Shown here in pieces: positions 28,382-37,808 of a stretch of 64,000 nucleotides of DNA. Made by a program: the position numbers and the translations under genes. The stretch is from Chryseobacterium taklimakanense (GTDB lineage: Bacteria > Bacteroidota > Bacteroidia > Flavobacteriales > Weeksellaceae): positions 62,001 through 126,000 of the forward strand of contig NZ_LT906465.1 of the NCBI RefSeq assembly GCF_900187185.1, written 5' to 3'. How positions within the stretch are numbered: position 1 is the stretch's first letter; every line of letters starts with the position of its first letter. Under the pieces are notes generated by a model. It had not been told where the DNA came from. It was given only the letters and a program-made list of their open reading frames with translations, and did no database searches.

Positions 28382-28473
28382 TTAGACACGTTAGACGTCT
28401 TTTTAGACATCCGTTTCACAAAAAAGCCTGTTTTATCGGTCTTTTTATTCAAAAAAATTAGACATCTTTAGAC
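28382..28473. repeat. Five TTAGAC repeats in an intergenic region
   Basis: TTAGAC occurs at 28382, 28391, 28403, 28458 and 28468. Several copies extend to TTTAGACATC, and a sixth degenerate TTAGTC follows. The 177-bp gap is the largest break inside the operon between 23.8 and 42.7 kb, so these repeats may be regulator sites or an internal promoter region. Confidence 0.55.
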
Positions 28474-28553
28474 ATCTTTTAGTCGCTTGAGAGATCATAA
28501 ACCAACAAAAAAATACTTCAAACTGCCTAAATTGAAATTATTAAAAAACCACT

Positions 28554-29303
28554 ATGAAAGAAGTTTACCTCGCATATTTTGATTTTATGGGCTTCAAACA
28601 GTTTATACTCAATAATGAAGATGAAATATTGATGAGAAGAATGGGCCATATTTTTAGAGATATTGAAATTTGTATTGCAAGAGGAAATTATCATCCGCCT
28701 CGTGGAGGGGTTATCTATGCAGATACTTCCAAATCAAAATTGAATACACTCAATATTTCAGATACCATTTTATTCTGGACAAATGATTTATCGGAAGAAT
28801 CGTTGGCTGAACTCATTGAAGTGGCTTATGAATTCAATTGGAAAGAGATTGGCTATAATTTTCCGCTTCGTGGAGCAGTTGTAAAAGGTAATGTGAGATT
28901 TGTTTCAGGTAGAAATGATAATCCGGAAGGAGGTTCTTATACAGTCCAGTGTCTTTATGGAAAAGGGTTGGTGTATGCACACGACATTGCAGAAAGTCAG
29001 GATTGGGCAGGAACCATAATTGATGAATCTGTGCTTGGTGATCTGGAAAAATTTGAAGAAGGTAAATCGCTTATTCAAAAGTATATGCTAGATTATGAGG
29101 TGCCGTTAAAAAAGAACGAACCACGTCCTTCCAAAGTATTTAAATTAAAGCAAGGATCACTAAATGAGGAATCTTTAAAAAATACCTTAAATATGGTAGA
29201 TTACGTTTTTGCATTGGATAATAAAGGTATTGACCACGAAGACGTTCAGCGCAAAATTAAAAACACCAAACAATTTATAATTGATACAAAAGATATTTTA
29301 TAA
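28554..29303 (+). CDS. Possible divergent class III nucleotidyl-cyclase-like protein
   Basis: No family is certain for this 249-residue protein, but the order of motifs resembles the class III cyclase fold. YFDFMGFKQF (residues ~8-17) sits where cyclases have the metal-binding D-x-x-G-F. ISDTILFW (~68-75) carries a second aspartate, LRGAVVKGNV (~104-113) parallels the GI-H-x-G strand, and YGKGLVYAHDIAESQDWAG (~136-154) parallels the WG-x-x-VN-x-A-x-R-x-E helix. Adenine-selecting residues of classical cyclases are not conserved. If real, it could make a signalling nucleotide, as in Pycsar; no dedicated effector is obvious. No signal peptide or membrane segment. Confidence 0.45.
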   Translation: MKEVYLAYFDFMGFKQFILNNEDEILMRRMGHIFRDIEICIARGNYHPPRGGVIYADTSKSKLNTLNISDTILFWTNDLSEESLAELIEVAYEFNWKEIGYNFPLRGAVVKGNVRFVSGRNDNPEGGSYTVQCLYGKGLVYAHDIAESQDWAGTIIDESVLGDLEKFEEGKSLIQKYMLDYEVPLKKNEPRPSKVFKLKQGSLNEESLKNTLNMVDYVFALDNKGIDHEDVQRKIKNTKQFIIDTKDIL

Positions 29304-29338
29304 AACGCAAACAACCAATAACCATTAACCACCAACCA

Positions 29339-29364
29339 AGTACATTGTACTTTTTACATTGTAC
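29339..29364. promoter_or_regulatory. Repeated dyad TACATTGTAC upstream of the methyltransferase
   Basis: AGTACATTGTACT (29339-29351) is a perfect dyad around a central T. TACATTGTAC is repeated at 29355-29364, 14 bp after the first copy. It lies 20 bp before the mod start, where an operator would be expected. The binding protein is unknown. Confidence 0.5.
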
Positions 29365-29383
29365 ATTTTTACAATAAAAAAAT

Positions 29384-31012
29384 ATGGCCAACAAAAACCT
29401 TCAGAAACTCGAACTCACCTGGATTGGCAAAGGTGAAGAACCAAAACTGGAACCACGCATACTCATAGAAAACCCCGAATATTCCTATGGCGATCCCGAT
29501 ACCGGAAATATGCTCATACACGGCGACAACCTGCTCGCGCTGAAAGCTCTGGAGCAGGACTACGCAGGAAAAATAAAGTGCATCTACATCGATCCGCCGT
29601 ATAACACGGGACAAGCATTTGAATATTATGATGATGGTATAGAGCATTCAATTTGGCTAAACCTTATGTATTTAAGATTAAAGATATTATATAAACTTTT
29701 AAAAAAAGATGGAGTTATTTTTATTAATCTTGATGAAAATGAACAGGCTTATTGCAAATTAATTTGCGATGAAATTTTTGGAAGGGAAAATTATATAGGT
29801 GATCTAATTTGGCAAAAAAGAAAAGGAGGTGGTAATGATTCAAGATTTTTTGCAATTGACCACGATTATGTTTTAGTTTATGCTAAGTTTAAGAGCAAAG
29901 AGATTCATAGTAAATGGAAAGTTTCTCAATCAGAAGAATATTTGAAAAGATATAAAGAAAAGGATGAAAATGGCAGATTTTATTGGGATACTTTAGCGAG
30001 AGATGGGCTACAAAATCCTATACCTATTGAAATTGACTGTCCTGATGGAACAATTCTGAGAATGAATTCTCAAAAATCTAAAGACACTATACTAACAGGA
30101 TTAGAAAATGGAACTGTAAGATTATCGCAAGGAAGAAACGGTTGGTCTTTGCATCATAAGGTTTATATGCCTTCGGGACAGGTTTTAAGATCAATATTGA
30201 CAGATGTTGGCACTAATAAAACAGCAGGAGATGAAATAAAATCAATTTTTGGAAATGCAAAATCTTTTGATTATCCAAAACCAGAAGGTCTAATTAGTAA
30301 AATTCTAGAGTTGACCACAGTTGAAGGTGACATCGTCCTAGATTCCTTCCTCGGTTCTGGCACAACTGCCGCAGTCGCTCACAAAATGGGCAGAAAATAT
30401 ATTGGCGTAGAATTGGGCGAACACGCCAAAACTCATTGTTATCCGCGTCTTAAAGCCGTAGTAGATGGCGAACAGGGCGGCATTTCCAAAGCCGTAAACT
30501 GGCAAGGTGGCGGCGGTTTCAAATTCTACACCCTTGCGCCAAGTCTGCTGCAAAAAGATAAATTTGATAACTGGGTTATTTCTGAAAACTACAATGCCGA
30601 TATGCTCGCTGCAGCAATGGCAAAACAGGAGGGCTTCAAATATCAGCCCGATGATACCAAATTCTGGAAACAGGGCCGCTCTTCCGAGCAGGATTTCATC
30701 TATACCACTACGCAGTTCCTCACCGCAGAATCCCTGGAAAGCATTCACGATGATATGCTGCCCGGAGAATCGTTGCTGATCTGCTGCAAGGCATTTCAGA
30801 AAGAATGTAAAAATCGCTTCCCAAACATTTCTGTAAAAAAAATACCGCAGATGTTGCTGAACCGATGCGAGTTTGGCAAAGACGATTACAGTTTCAATAT
30901 CGTAAATCTTCCCACCGAAGAAACCGCTGAAGAAACCGAAGAGCCTGAAATAACCATTCAGGAACTCAACGACCAATCCAACACCGATACGCAAACCACC
31001 TTATTTGATTAA
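29384..31012 (+). CDS. mod: Type III-like site-specific DNA methyltransferase (Mod)
   Basis: The 542-residue N6-adenine/N4-cytosine methyltransferase has motif IV DPPY at residues 70-73 (YIDPPYNTGQAF) and the SAM-binding motif DSFLGSGTT at ~318-326. This IV-before-I order is the beta class used by type III Mod subunits. The region between the motifs (~80-310) is the target-recognition domain. It is visibly more A/T-rich than the flanking catalytic parts, suggesting exchange of specificity. The C-terminus is acidic (EETAEETEEPE) and probably contacts Res. A divergent leader rich in ACCAACC motifs precedes it, as for res. Confidence 0.9.
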   Translation: MANKNLQKLELTWIGKGEEPKLEPRILIENPEYSYGDPDTGNMLIHGDNLLALKALEQDYAGKIKCIYIDPPYNTGQAFEYYDDGIEHSIWLNLMYLRLKILYKLLKKDGVIFINLDENEQAYCKLICDEIFGRENYIGDLIWQKRKGGGNDSRFFAIDHDYVLVYAKFKSKEIHSKWKVSQSEEYLKRYKEKDENGRFYWDTLARDGLQNPIPIEIDCPDGTILRMNSQKSKDTILTGLENGTVRLSQGRNGWSLHHKVYMPSGQVLRSILTDVGTNKTAGDEIKSIFGNAKSFDYPKPEGLISKILELTTVEGDIVLDSFLGSGTTAAVAHKMGRKYIGVELGEHAKTHCYPRLKAVVDGEQGGISKAVNWQGGGGFKFYTLAPSLLQKDKFDNWVISENYNADMLAAAMAKQEGFKYQPDDTKFWKQGRSSEQDFIYTTTQFLTAESLESIHDDMLPGESLLICCKAFQKECKNRFPNISVKKIPQMLLNRCEFGKDDYSFNIVNLPTEETAEETEEPEITIQELNDQSNTDTQTTLFD

Positions 31013-31060
31013 TCAAAATTCCCTTGGAAGCAAAAATTTTCTAAAATTTAGGAATTTATT

Positions 31061-31089
31061 CCCCTCTTTCAGAGGGGTGCCCGAAGGGC
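31061..31089. repeat. Tandem hairpin REP-like element between mod and res
   Basis: CCCCTCTTTCAGAGGGG (31061-31077) folds into a 7-bp stem. It is followed directly by GCCCGAAGGGC (31079-31089), a second small hairpin. I recognise this CCCCTC...GGGGTG pattern as a recurrent intergenic repeat of Flavobacteriia. It may modulate mRNA stability between mod and res. Confidence 0.6.
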
Positions 31090-31137
31090 GGGGTGTAAAA
31101 AATAAACCATCAACCATCAACCAATAACCACCAACCA

Positions 31138-33834
31138 ATGGACAATACAGCCAATTACATCAAACAGCGCCTTTCCCTGCGCAAACCTTTACAGGATTCC
31201 CTGGATGTAGTCGCACAGTTAGCCGATAAACTCACCCTGAAAAAACAACCCGAAAACCCGGAAGAAGCCACCGCTTTCCTAAAGGAGGAACTCGCAAAAG
31301 TGCAGGAGCATTATCCGTTTGTCAAAAACTTTCAGCGCGATTTTCCTTCACTGGCATTTTCCATTGCTACGGGTGTTGGCAAAACAAGATTAATGGGTGC
31401 CTGTATTGCTTATCTCGCTATAAACAAAGGCATTAAGAATTTCTTTGTATTAGCGCCCAACCTTACCATTTACGAAAAACTCATTAAAGATTTCGGTGAT
31501 CCGGGTTATGCAAAATATGTGTTCAATGGCATTTCGGAGTTTGTGCACAACCGTCCGGTCATCATTACCGGCGACAACTACAATCAGCAGGGAAATCTGT
31601 TTGATGAAAACGAAATCCGCATCAATATTTTCAATATCTCAAAATTCAATTCAGATAATAAGGGAACAAAAAAAGGCGGCGTCGCTTTAGCACCGAAAAT
31701 CAAACGGCTTTCAGAATATTTGGGACAATCGTATTGGGATTATCTTACCGGTATTAACGACTTGGTGATTTTAATGGACGAAGCGCACCGCTACCACGCT
31801 GATGCTTCCAAAAATGCCATTAACGAACTGAAACCCGTTCTTGGCTTGGAACTTACCGCCACACCAACAGACGAAAAAGGAAATGTTTTTCAGAATATCG
31901 TTTACGAATACAATCTCGCGCAGGCATTGGCAGATGGCGAGTTTGTGAAAAATCCTGCCATAGCAAAAAGGAAAAACTTTGTAAAAGGCAGTCTTTCCGA
32001 TGCAGATGTGGACCGCATTAAACTGGAAGATGCCGTTTCTGTGCATCGCCAAACCAAAAACGAACTCGACTTATATTCCCGCAACAACGAAGTAAAACAG
32101 GTTAAACCGTTTATTCTTGTAGTTTGTAAAAATATAGAGCACGCCGAAGAAACCTATGATTATATCAATTCATCAGAGTTTTACGAAGGCGAATACATTG
32201 GCAAAGTAATCGCCATACACAGCGTAACACGCAAGGATGAAGAAATTGAAAGTCTTTTTGTATCACTCGAAAATCCTGAAAATCAGGTTGAAATTGTCAT
32301 CCACGTCAATATGTTGAAAGAAGGTTGGGATGTTTCTAATCTCTATACGATCGTTCCTTTAAGGGCGGCAAATGCTAAAATATTAATTGAGCAAACCATT
32401 GGTCGGGGTTTGCGCTTGCCTTATGACGGTAAAAGAACCGGAGTGGAATCTGTGGACAAACTCACCGTTATTGCTCACGATAATTTTGATGCCGTTATTG
32501 AAGAAGCCAACGATCCGAAATCTATCCTGAATAAATTCACTTTCATTGAACTGGATGAAGGACAGTTGCAGCCAAAAACAGAAGTCATTACTTCGGTTTC
32601 TACCGTAGATAAAACCGTTCAGGAAGAACAAAAAAAAGTAGAAGCCATTACCAATCCGGTAGAAAAACAAAAAGCGCAGACGGTGGTAGATGCCAAGAAA
32701 GCCATTCTCACCGTGTTGCCATCATTCAATAAATCTTCCCTCGTAAAGAAAGTGGATGACCTTACAAAAGAAGAAGTAAAAAAAGAAGTCATTCAGAAAA
32801 TTGAAGAAAACCTGAATAAAGGACAGTTAAATATGTTTTCAGAACAGATTGTGGCAGAAGCAAGAGCACAATATGAAAGCATTATTAATTCTTATAAAGA
32901 AAATATCATTGAAATTCCAAGAATGGTATTGGCTCGCGGCGAAGTAGAGGCATACTTTTCAGACTTCGATTTAGTAACCGATGATTTCAATTACCGCGCA
33001 CTTGATCAGCAGATTATCAGAATGAATTTACAGGACAGAAAAGTGGAAGAAATTGGGGTTGAGGACAGCGGTATTAAATCCAATCCGGTAAAACTCATCA
33101 TCAGCGAACTCCTCAATTATCCGGAAATAGATTATGATTCAAATGCTGACCTGCTTTATAAATTGGCACAGCAGGCAGTGGACGCTTTGGAAAACAACCT
33201 GGATGACAAAAGCAAACTGAGTCTTACCGTAAGGCAGTTCAAACCGGCCATTGCTGAAAAAATATACCATCAGATGCGCGCCAATTTTACGGTTACCACG
33301 CCCGAGTTTGTAGAGCCGGATGTATTGCCGTTCACCAAGATTGAACCGCATAACTATACTGCCCTTACAGAATCGGGCTACAGAGATTACAGAGATACCA
33401 TTTCGCCGGTTTCATTAGTTCCGAGATATGTTTACCGCGGTTTTGAAAAAGCCTGTCATTTTGAATATAAATTTGATTCGGGCACAGAAAAAGACTTTGC
33501 CTTCATTCTGGAAAGTGATTCCAAAGTTGTTAAATGGCTTCGACCTGCACCAAGTCAGTTCAGAATCTATTGGAGCAATACGGGCAAACGCTATGAACCG
33601 GATTTCATTGTAGAAACCGATGATGCAATCTATATGGTAGAACCAAAAGAATCAGGCAAAATGACCGATCCTGATGTTTTGGCGAAAAAAGAGGCCGCCT
33701 TGGAATTTTGTAAATACGCCTCAAAATACAACGCCGAAAATGGTGGCAAACCTTGGAAATACGCACTGATTCCGCACAATGCAATTACAACCACCACCGG
33801 TTTTGAATATTTAATGGCGCAGTATGCGGATTAA
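31138..33834 (+). CDS. res: Type III-like restriction subunit Res (helicase-nuclease)
   Basis: The 898-residue protein pairs with Mod. Walker A is IATGVGKTRLMG (residues ~76-87), the DEAH-type motif is LMDEAHRYHAD (~208), and GLELTATPTDEKG is motif III. The second helicase domain has EGWDVSNLYTIVPLRAA and QTIGRGLRLPYDG. A PD-(D/E)xK nuclease lies near the C-terminus: YEPDFIVETDDAIYMVEPKES (~820-840), with PD and E-x-K correctly spaced. It would cut DNA after ATP-driven communication between sites. The start ATG follows a CCA-rich leader like the one before mod. Confidence 0.9.
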   Translation: MDNTANYIKQRLSLRKPLQDSLDVVAQLADKLTLKKQPENPEEATAFLKEELAKVQEHYPFVKNFQRDFPSLAFSIATGVGKTRLMGACIAYLAINKGIKNFFVLAPNLTIYEKLIKDFGDPGYAKYVFNGISEFVHNRPVIITGDNYNQQGNLFDENEIRINIFNISKFNSDNKGTKKGGVALAPKIKRLSEYLGQSYWDYLTGINDLVILMDEAHRYHADASKNAINELKPVLGLELTATPTDEKGNVFQNIVYEYNLAQALADGEFVKNPAIAKRKNFVKGSLSDADVDRIKLEDAVSVHRQTKNELDLYSRNNEVKQVKPFILVVCKNIEHAEETYDYINSSEFYEGEYIGKVIAIHSVTRKDEEIESLFVSLENPENQVEIVIHVNMLKEGWDVSNLYTIVPLRAANAKILIEQTIGRGLRLPYDGKRTGVESVDKLTVIAHDNFDAVIEEANDPKSILNKFTFIELDEGQLQPKTEVITSVSTVDKTVQEEQKKVEAITNPVEKQKAQTVVDAKKAILTVLPSFNKSSLVKKVDDLTKEEVKKEVIQKIEENLNKGQLNMFSEQIVAEARAQYESIINSYKENIIEIPRMVLARGEVEAYFSDFDLVTDDFNYRALDQQIIRMNLQDRKVEEIGVEDSGIKSNPVKLIISELLNYPEIDYDSNADLLYKLAQQAVDALENNLDDKSKLSLTVRQFKPAIAEKIYHQMRANFTVTTPEFVEPDVLPFTKIEPHNYTALTESGYRDYRDTISPVSLVPRYVYRGFEKACHFEYKFDSGTEKDFAFILESDSKVVKWLRPAPSQFRIYWSNTGKRYEPDFIVETDDAIYMVEPKESGKMTDPDVLAKKEAALEFCKYASKYNAENGGKPWKYALIPHNAITTTTGFEYLMAQYAD

Positions 33835-33857
33835 ACAGATAAAAAAATTACGCTATA

Positions 33858-36545
33858 ATGAAAGAATCTATTTTCGATATTGCAAAGGCAATTGACAGGC
33901 ACCGCCAGTTAGAATTCGCCTCAGAAACCCTCAATAATGCCGTGGGAAGATGCAAGGTGCTTTATGATGGTACTGAGCAGCAGTTTTGGCTAATCAACAG
34001 TGAAGGCAATGTGAAAACCAGTAAAGATTGGTTTGGAAATCCTATAGCGAACACCGCTTTTGTTGATGCAAAACCGTACTCTAAAGATGGCTTTACCGTC
34101 CCGAAACATTCGTATCTGGCTAGTATCCTAATACAGAACAATGAAGGATCCCACGCTTACCGGTCTCCAAATGGTGAAAAAATTATTGAAATTTTCAATC
34201 GTGCTACTTATGATCCTAGTCCTAGTGCGGTAGCTGAAAATATAAAGATCAATATTGCGTCTGATTCAAGAAAATATGCCTATCAGCTGATTTCGGAAAT
34301 TCTTGAGCTGAAAAAATCTTTAGAAAAAGATGAAAAAGCGATAGAGGAGGCAAAAAATAAGGAAAATCAGGAAGCGGTAGATAAATTAATTTTAGAACTG
34401 GACTTAAAAAGAAAACAATTTGATGAAAAATTGGCTTCAGCCAAGAACTTTATTCGTACTCATGCCGAATTAAGATACCAACCAATTCTGGATCCCGTGC
34501 AGGACAAAGTGAAAAGTTCCAAAATTTTTAATGGTAATCTCATCATAAACGGCGGTCCCGGTACAGGAAAAACAACTTCCCTTATTCAGCGGATAAAATT
34601 CTTAACGTCGCAGACTATAGAGGAGTTTACAAATATTAGCTCTGCACAAAGACAGGTGCTTTTTGATCAGAAAAAAAGCTGGATTTTCTTTACACCAAAT
34701 GAGCTTCTTAAGCTTTTTCTTAACAACAGTATGGTTAAGGAGGAGTTGCTTGCAAATGATGATACTGTAAGGGTTTGGCAGGATTATAAACCATACCTGT
34801 TTTTAGAATTTAAATTGTCAGATTCCGTAAAGAAAAAGCCTTTTTTATTTTATAAAAGGGACCAAGATATCACGATGCTGCCAGAGGACGCAGCAAAACT
34901 TCAGGAGTTAATATCAAAATTTGAAAAATACTTCATAAGTCTGCAGAAACAAAAACTTGATAAGATTAAAAATCTTGATATTTCTCTGTTTTCTTGGAAA
35001 GATGTTGGCAACACTATAAAAAGAGATTCTGTCGGCAATGCAGATATAGATATACCAGGGTTTATGCTGTTATTTCTTAACCTGCAGGAAAAGTATCAGG
35101 ATTTATCAAAATCTGTTGCAGATGATTTCAATAAGATGATACAGAGAGCAGCTGCAATAGTACTGACTGAGGTGAAGAAAGATACTGCTCGTTATCAGGA
35201 ATTGGTAAAAATGATTGCTAGTGAAAATCTTACTGAAACCGATAATGAACAGGACGAAGACGAGGATATTGATAGAGAAAATTTTGAGGAAACCGTTGAA
35301 GAAAATCCTGCAGATACCGATTTGAAGTTAATTGCCGTCATTAAATCTTTGGTGCGAAAGAATGCACTTAAGAAATTTGACAATATCACTAAGTTAACTG
35401 GAAGAGATAAAAAATATCTCGAAAAAATACCGGAATCCCAGGAAGTGGTAAATGGAGACAAAATTGGTGAGATTGCATTTTTCAGAAAATATTTTGAGAG
35501 GCTAACCAAAGGGATAATGGTAAATATCTATCAGGAAATTCCTTCCGCCTACAAAAAATTTAGAAGATCGGAAATCGCATCACAATCTGTTTTGTGGAAT
35601 TTTTCGCTGCTCGAAAAACTTGTTAAAGAAAACAATATCAGGCTCCATGTTGATGAACAGGCATTTATAATCATGTTCATTAATAAATTGAATAATTTGT
35701 TGGCAAAAAACCATAGATTATTATACAACAATACTAATCATCCTTTTGTTGAAACTTTTCGTCAATATTGTAAGGCGGTGATAGGTATAGATGAGGCAAC
35801 CGATTTTCGCCTGATAGATTTACTTTGTATGTCGTCATTCAACAATCCTGATTTTAATTCTGTCACGCTCTCTGGTGATATGATGCAAAAATTGACAAAA
35901 GATGGTCTGAAATCATGGGACGACTACAGAAAATTTTTTAAGGACACAGAAATTTATGACCTTGAAATTTCCTATCGCCAAAGTCAAACTTTACTTGCGT
36001 TGGCACAGATAATTTATAAAGGGGTAAATAAGCAGGAAGCAGTATATAAATCATTCATTTCACCGTCAGATATGGAACCTGTACCGCTTTTGTTGATTTC
36101 AGATGATGAGGACGAAAAATTGCAGTGGATTGTAAATCGTATTTTAGAAATACGCGCAGCCTATAGTTTCATACCATCTATTGCGATTTTTGTCCCTTTA
36201 GAACAAGATGTGGAGCGATGCGCTAAAAAACTGGGAGATTTTGATGAGCTTTCTGATGTTGGTATTAATGTGAAAGCCTGTAAAGATGGTGAGGTATTAG
36301 GAAATAAAGATACTGTGAGGGTTTTTTCCATTGATAAAATCAAGGGGTTGGAGTTCGAAGCCGCATTTTTTCACAATGTGGATAATATTTTAAGATCCGA
36401 TGTTTCGGATGAAATGTTTCTCAAATTTATGTATGTTGGCCTCTCAAGAGCTTCATTTTATTTAGCGATGACACTTAATGATAACCTACCTGAGAAAGTA
36501 TCAGCAATTCAGGACTATTTTAAAACTGAGCAAAATTGGAAATAA
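33858..36545 (+). CDS. UvrD-like superfamily 1 helicase
   Basis: This 895-residue protein has all the main SF1 helicase motifs spread over a long chain. Walker A is INGGPGTGKTTSLIQRI (~residues 229-245), Walker B is AVIGIDEATDF (~640), motif III is LSGDMMQKLTKDGL, motif IV is ISYRQSQTLL, motif V is FSIDKIKGLEFEAAF, and motif VI is MYVGLSRASFYLAMTL. A coiled-coil region (~150-200) precedes the motor and an acidic linker lies at ~455-480. No nuclease domain is obvious. It begins 23 bp after res and overlaps the next gene by 10 bp, so it is part of the same operon. Confidence 0.85.
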   Translation: MKESIFDIAKAIDRHRQLEFASETLNNAVGRCKVLYDGTEQQFWLINSEGNVKTSKDWFGNPIANTAFVDAKPYSKDGFTVPKHSYLASILIQNNEGSHAYRSPNGEKIIEIFNRATYDPSPSAVAENIKINIASDSRKYAYQLISEILELKKSLEKDEKAIEEAKNKENQEAVDKLILELDLKRKQFDEKLASAKNFIRTHAELRYQPILDPVQDKVKSSKIFNGNLIINGGPGTGKTTSLIQRIKFLTSQTIEEFTNISSAQRQVLFDQKKSWIFFTPNELLKLFLNNSMVKEELLANDDTVRVWQDYKPYLFLEFKLSDSVKKKPFLFYKRDQDITMLPEDAAKLQELISKFEKYFISLQKQKLDKIKNLDISLFSWKDVGNTIKRDSVGNADIDIPGFMLLFLNLQEKYQDLSKSVADDFNKMIQRAAAIVLTEVKKDTARYQELVKMIASENLTETDNEQDEDEDIDRENFEETVEENPADTDLKLIAVIKSLVRKNALKKFDNITKLTGRDKKYLEKIPESQEVVNGDKIGEIAFFRKYFERLTKGIMVNIYQEIPSAYKKFRRSEIASQSVLWNFSLLEKLVKENNIRLHVDEQAFIIMFINKLNNLLAKNHRLLYNNTNHPFVETFRQYCKAVIGIDEATDFRLIDLLCMSSFNNPDFNSVTLSGDMMQKLTKDGLKSWDDYRKFFKDTEIYDLEISYRQSQTLLALAQIIYKGVNKQEAVYKSFISPSDMEPVPLLLISDDEDEKLQWIVNRILEIRAAYSFIPSIAIFVPLEQDVERCAKKLGDFDELSDVGINVKACKDGEVLGNKDTVRVFSIDKIKGLEFEAAFFHNVDNILRSDVSDEMFLKFMYVGLSRASFYLAMTLNDNLPEKVSAIQDYFKTEQNWK

Positions 36546-37804
36546 CACAACCGAACATATCGGATAAATATCAGGTTTACTCCCCAACCTCAGTAATAGG
36601 CATTTTCAACAATGCCCTGAAACTTCCTGCCACGGTAAATTTAATTTACCTGAAAGGCAGATATTCCTACGGCGGTGGCAAGGCGTATGTAAACTACTAT
36701 TACGACTTTTTATTTTCCGAAAGTGACAATGTATCTATCGGTGTGAAAATGCCTGGCTTGCTCCGTTCTCAGATTGTAAATAATGAAATTTACACCTTGC
36801 GCGGATATATAGAAAAAAGATTACGCAACTCAAGCATTGACCTTGTTTTTGTCGTAGACGAAATCATTGCCCAGGAGGAAAAAACCATCTCTGAAGACGA
36901 TCTGAAAAGATATGACCTCATTCAGAAAAAGTTAGAAAAAGATTCTGTGGACCTCCAAACCTTAATCCGCGAAAAAATACTTTCCGGTCAAAAGATCAGG
37001 ATTGCCAATATTTATGGCCATAATGCTATTGTGCAGAGAGATTTTTCAGAAGGCTTGGATGTATCTTCTACTGAATTTGAAATCACAGATTTCACCTGCA
37101 ACATTACTTCCACAACCTCCATCATTAGCCAATTGAACAATGTTTCCTCAGGTGATTTTGATATTATTGCTTTAGTCCGTGGTGGTGGCGACCGCCAAAG
37201 TTTCGAAGTGTTCAACGATTTGGCACTGGCAGAAAAATTTATTGATTTGCCCGCACTCACGGTTACCGCTCTGGGACACACGGTAGATGAAACCCTGTTA
37301 GACAAACTTTCAGACCGCCGTTTTCACTTACCACACGATTACGGAGCAAGTCTGCATGTCATAGTAAATAAACTCGTAGAAGAAAAATCAAACTCCCGTG
37401 CTCTTCTCATCGAAGAAGTCAAAAAAGATGTCACCAAACAATTTGAAGAACAGGTAAAAACACTGTCAGAACAGCTTGGGAATAAAAACAAAGAATTCGA
37501 AAAACTCCAGGAAGATTCGGCAAAACAAATTTCAAAACAGACTGAAACTGTTCATAAACAAATGAAAATGCAGGCTGAAGAAATGGAAAAATATAAATCA
37601 GAAATAGCGTCCTTGCATGAAAAAAATATTAAAGAAGCAGTCAGATCTGAAACCGCCTCTTTATCAGCAAAATTAGATATAATTTCTCTTGAAAACTCTT
37701 CTTTGAAAGAAGATATTCGCTCAAGAAAAAAAACAAATATCTGGCTTTATCTGATTTTGATAATTTTGGGTCTGGTTGTGGGGATTTTATTAAGTAAATT
37801 ATAA
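36536..37804 (+). CDS. Membrane-anchored exonuclease VII large-subunit-like protein
   Basis: The product is 422 residues. It has an OB-fold-like N-terminus (TVNLIYLKGRYSYGGGKAYV, ~35-54) and an XseA-like catalytic core with LVRGGGDRQSFEVFND (~209-224) and TALGHTVDETLLDKLSDR (~240-257), matching the RGGGS...FND and GHExDxT motifs of exonuclease VII except E to T. A long coiled coil follows (~300-385), ending in one transmembrane helix (NIWLYLILIILGLVVGIL). The start must be TTG 36536: an in-frame TGA lies at 36527-36529 and no ATG follows until far inside the OB fold. It overlaps the helicase gene by 10 bp. Housekeeping XseA is soluble and needs XseB; no xseB is nearby. Confidence 0.8.
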   Translation: MEITQPNISDKYQVYSPTSVIGIFNNALKLPATVNLIYLKGRYSYGGGKAYVNYYYDFLFSESDNVSIGVKMPGLLRSQIVNNEIYTLRGYIEKRLRNSSIDLVFVVDEIIAQEEKTISEDDLKRYDLIQKKLEKDSVDLQTLIREKILSGQKIRIANIYGHNAIVQRDFSEGLDVSSTEFEITDFTCNITSTTSIISQLNNVSSGDFDIIALVRGGGDRQSFEVFNDLALAEKFIDLPALTVTALGHTVDETLLDKLSDRRFHLPHDYGASLHVIVNKLVEEKSNSRALLIEEVKKDVTKQFEEQVKTLSEQLGNKNKEFEKLQEDSAKQISKQTETVHKQMKMQAEEMEKYKSEIASLHEKNIKEAVRSETASLSAKLDIISLENSSLKEDIRSRKKTNIWLYLILIILGLVVGILLSKL

Positions 37805-37808
37805 AGGA

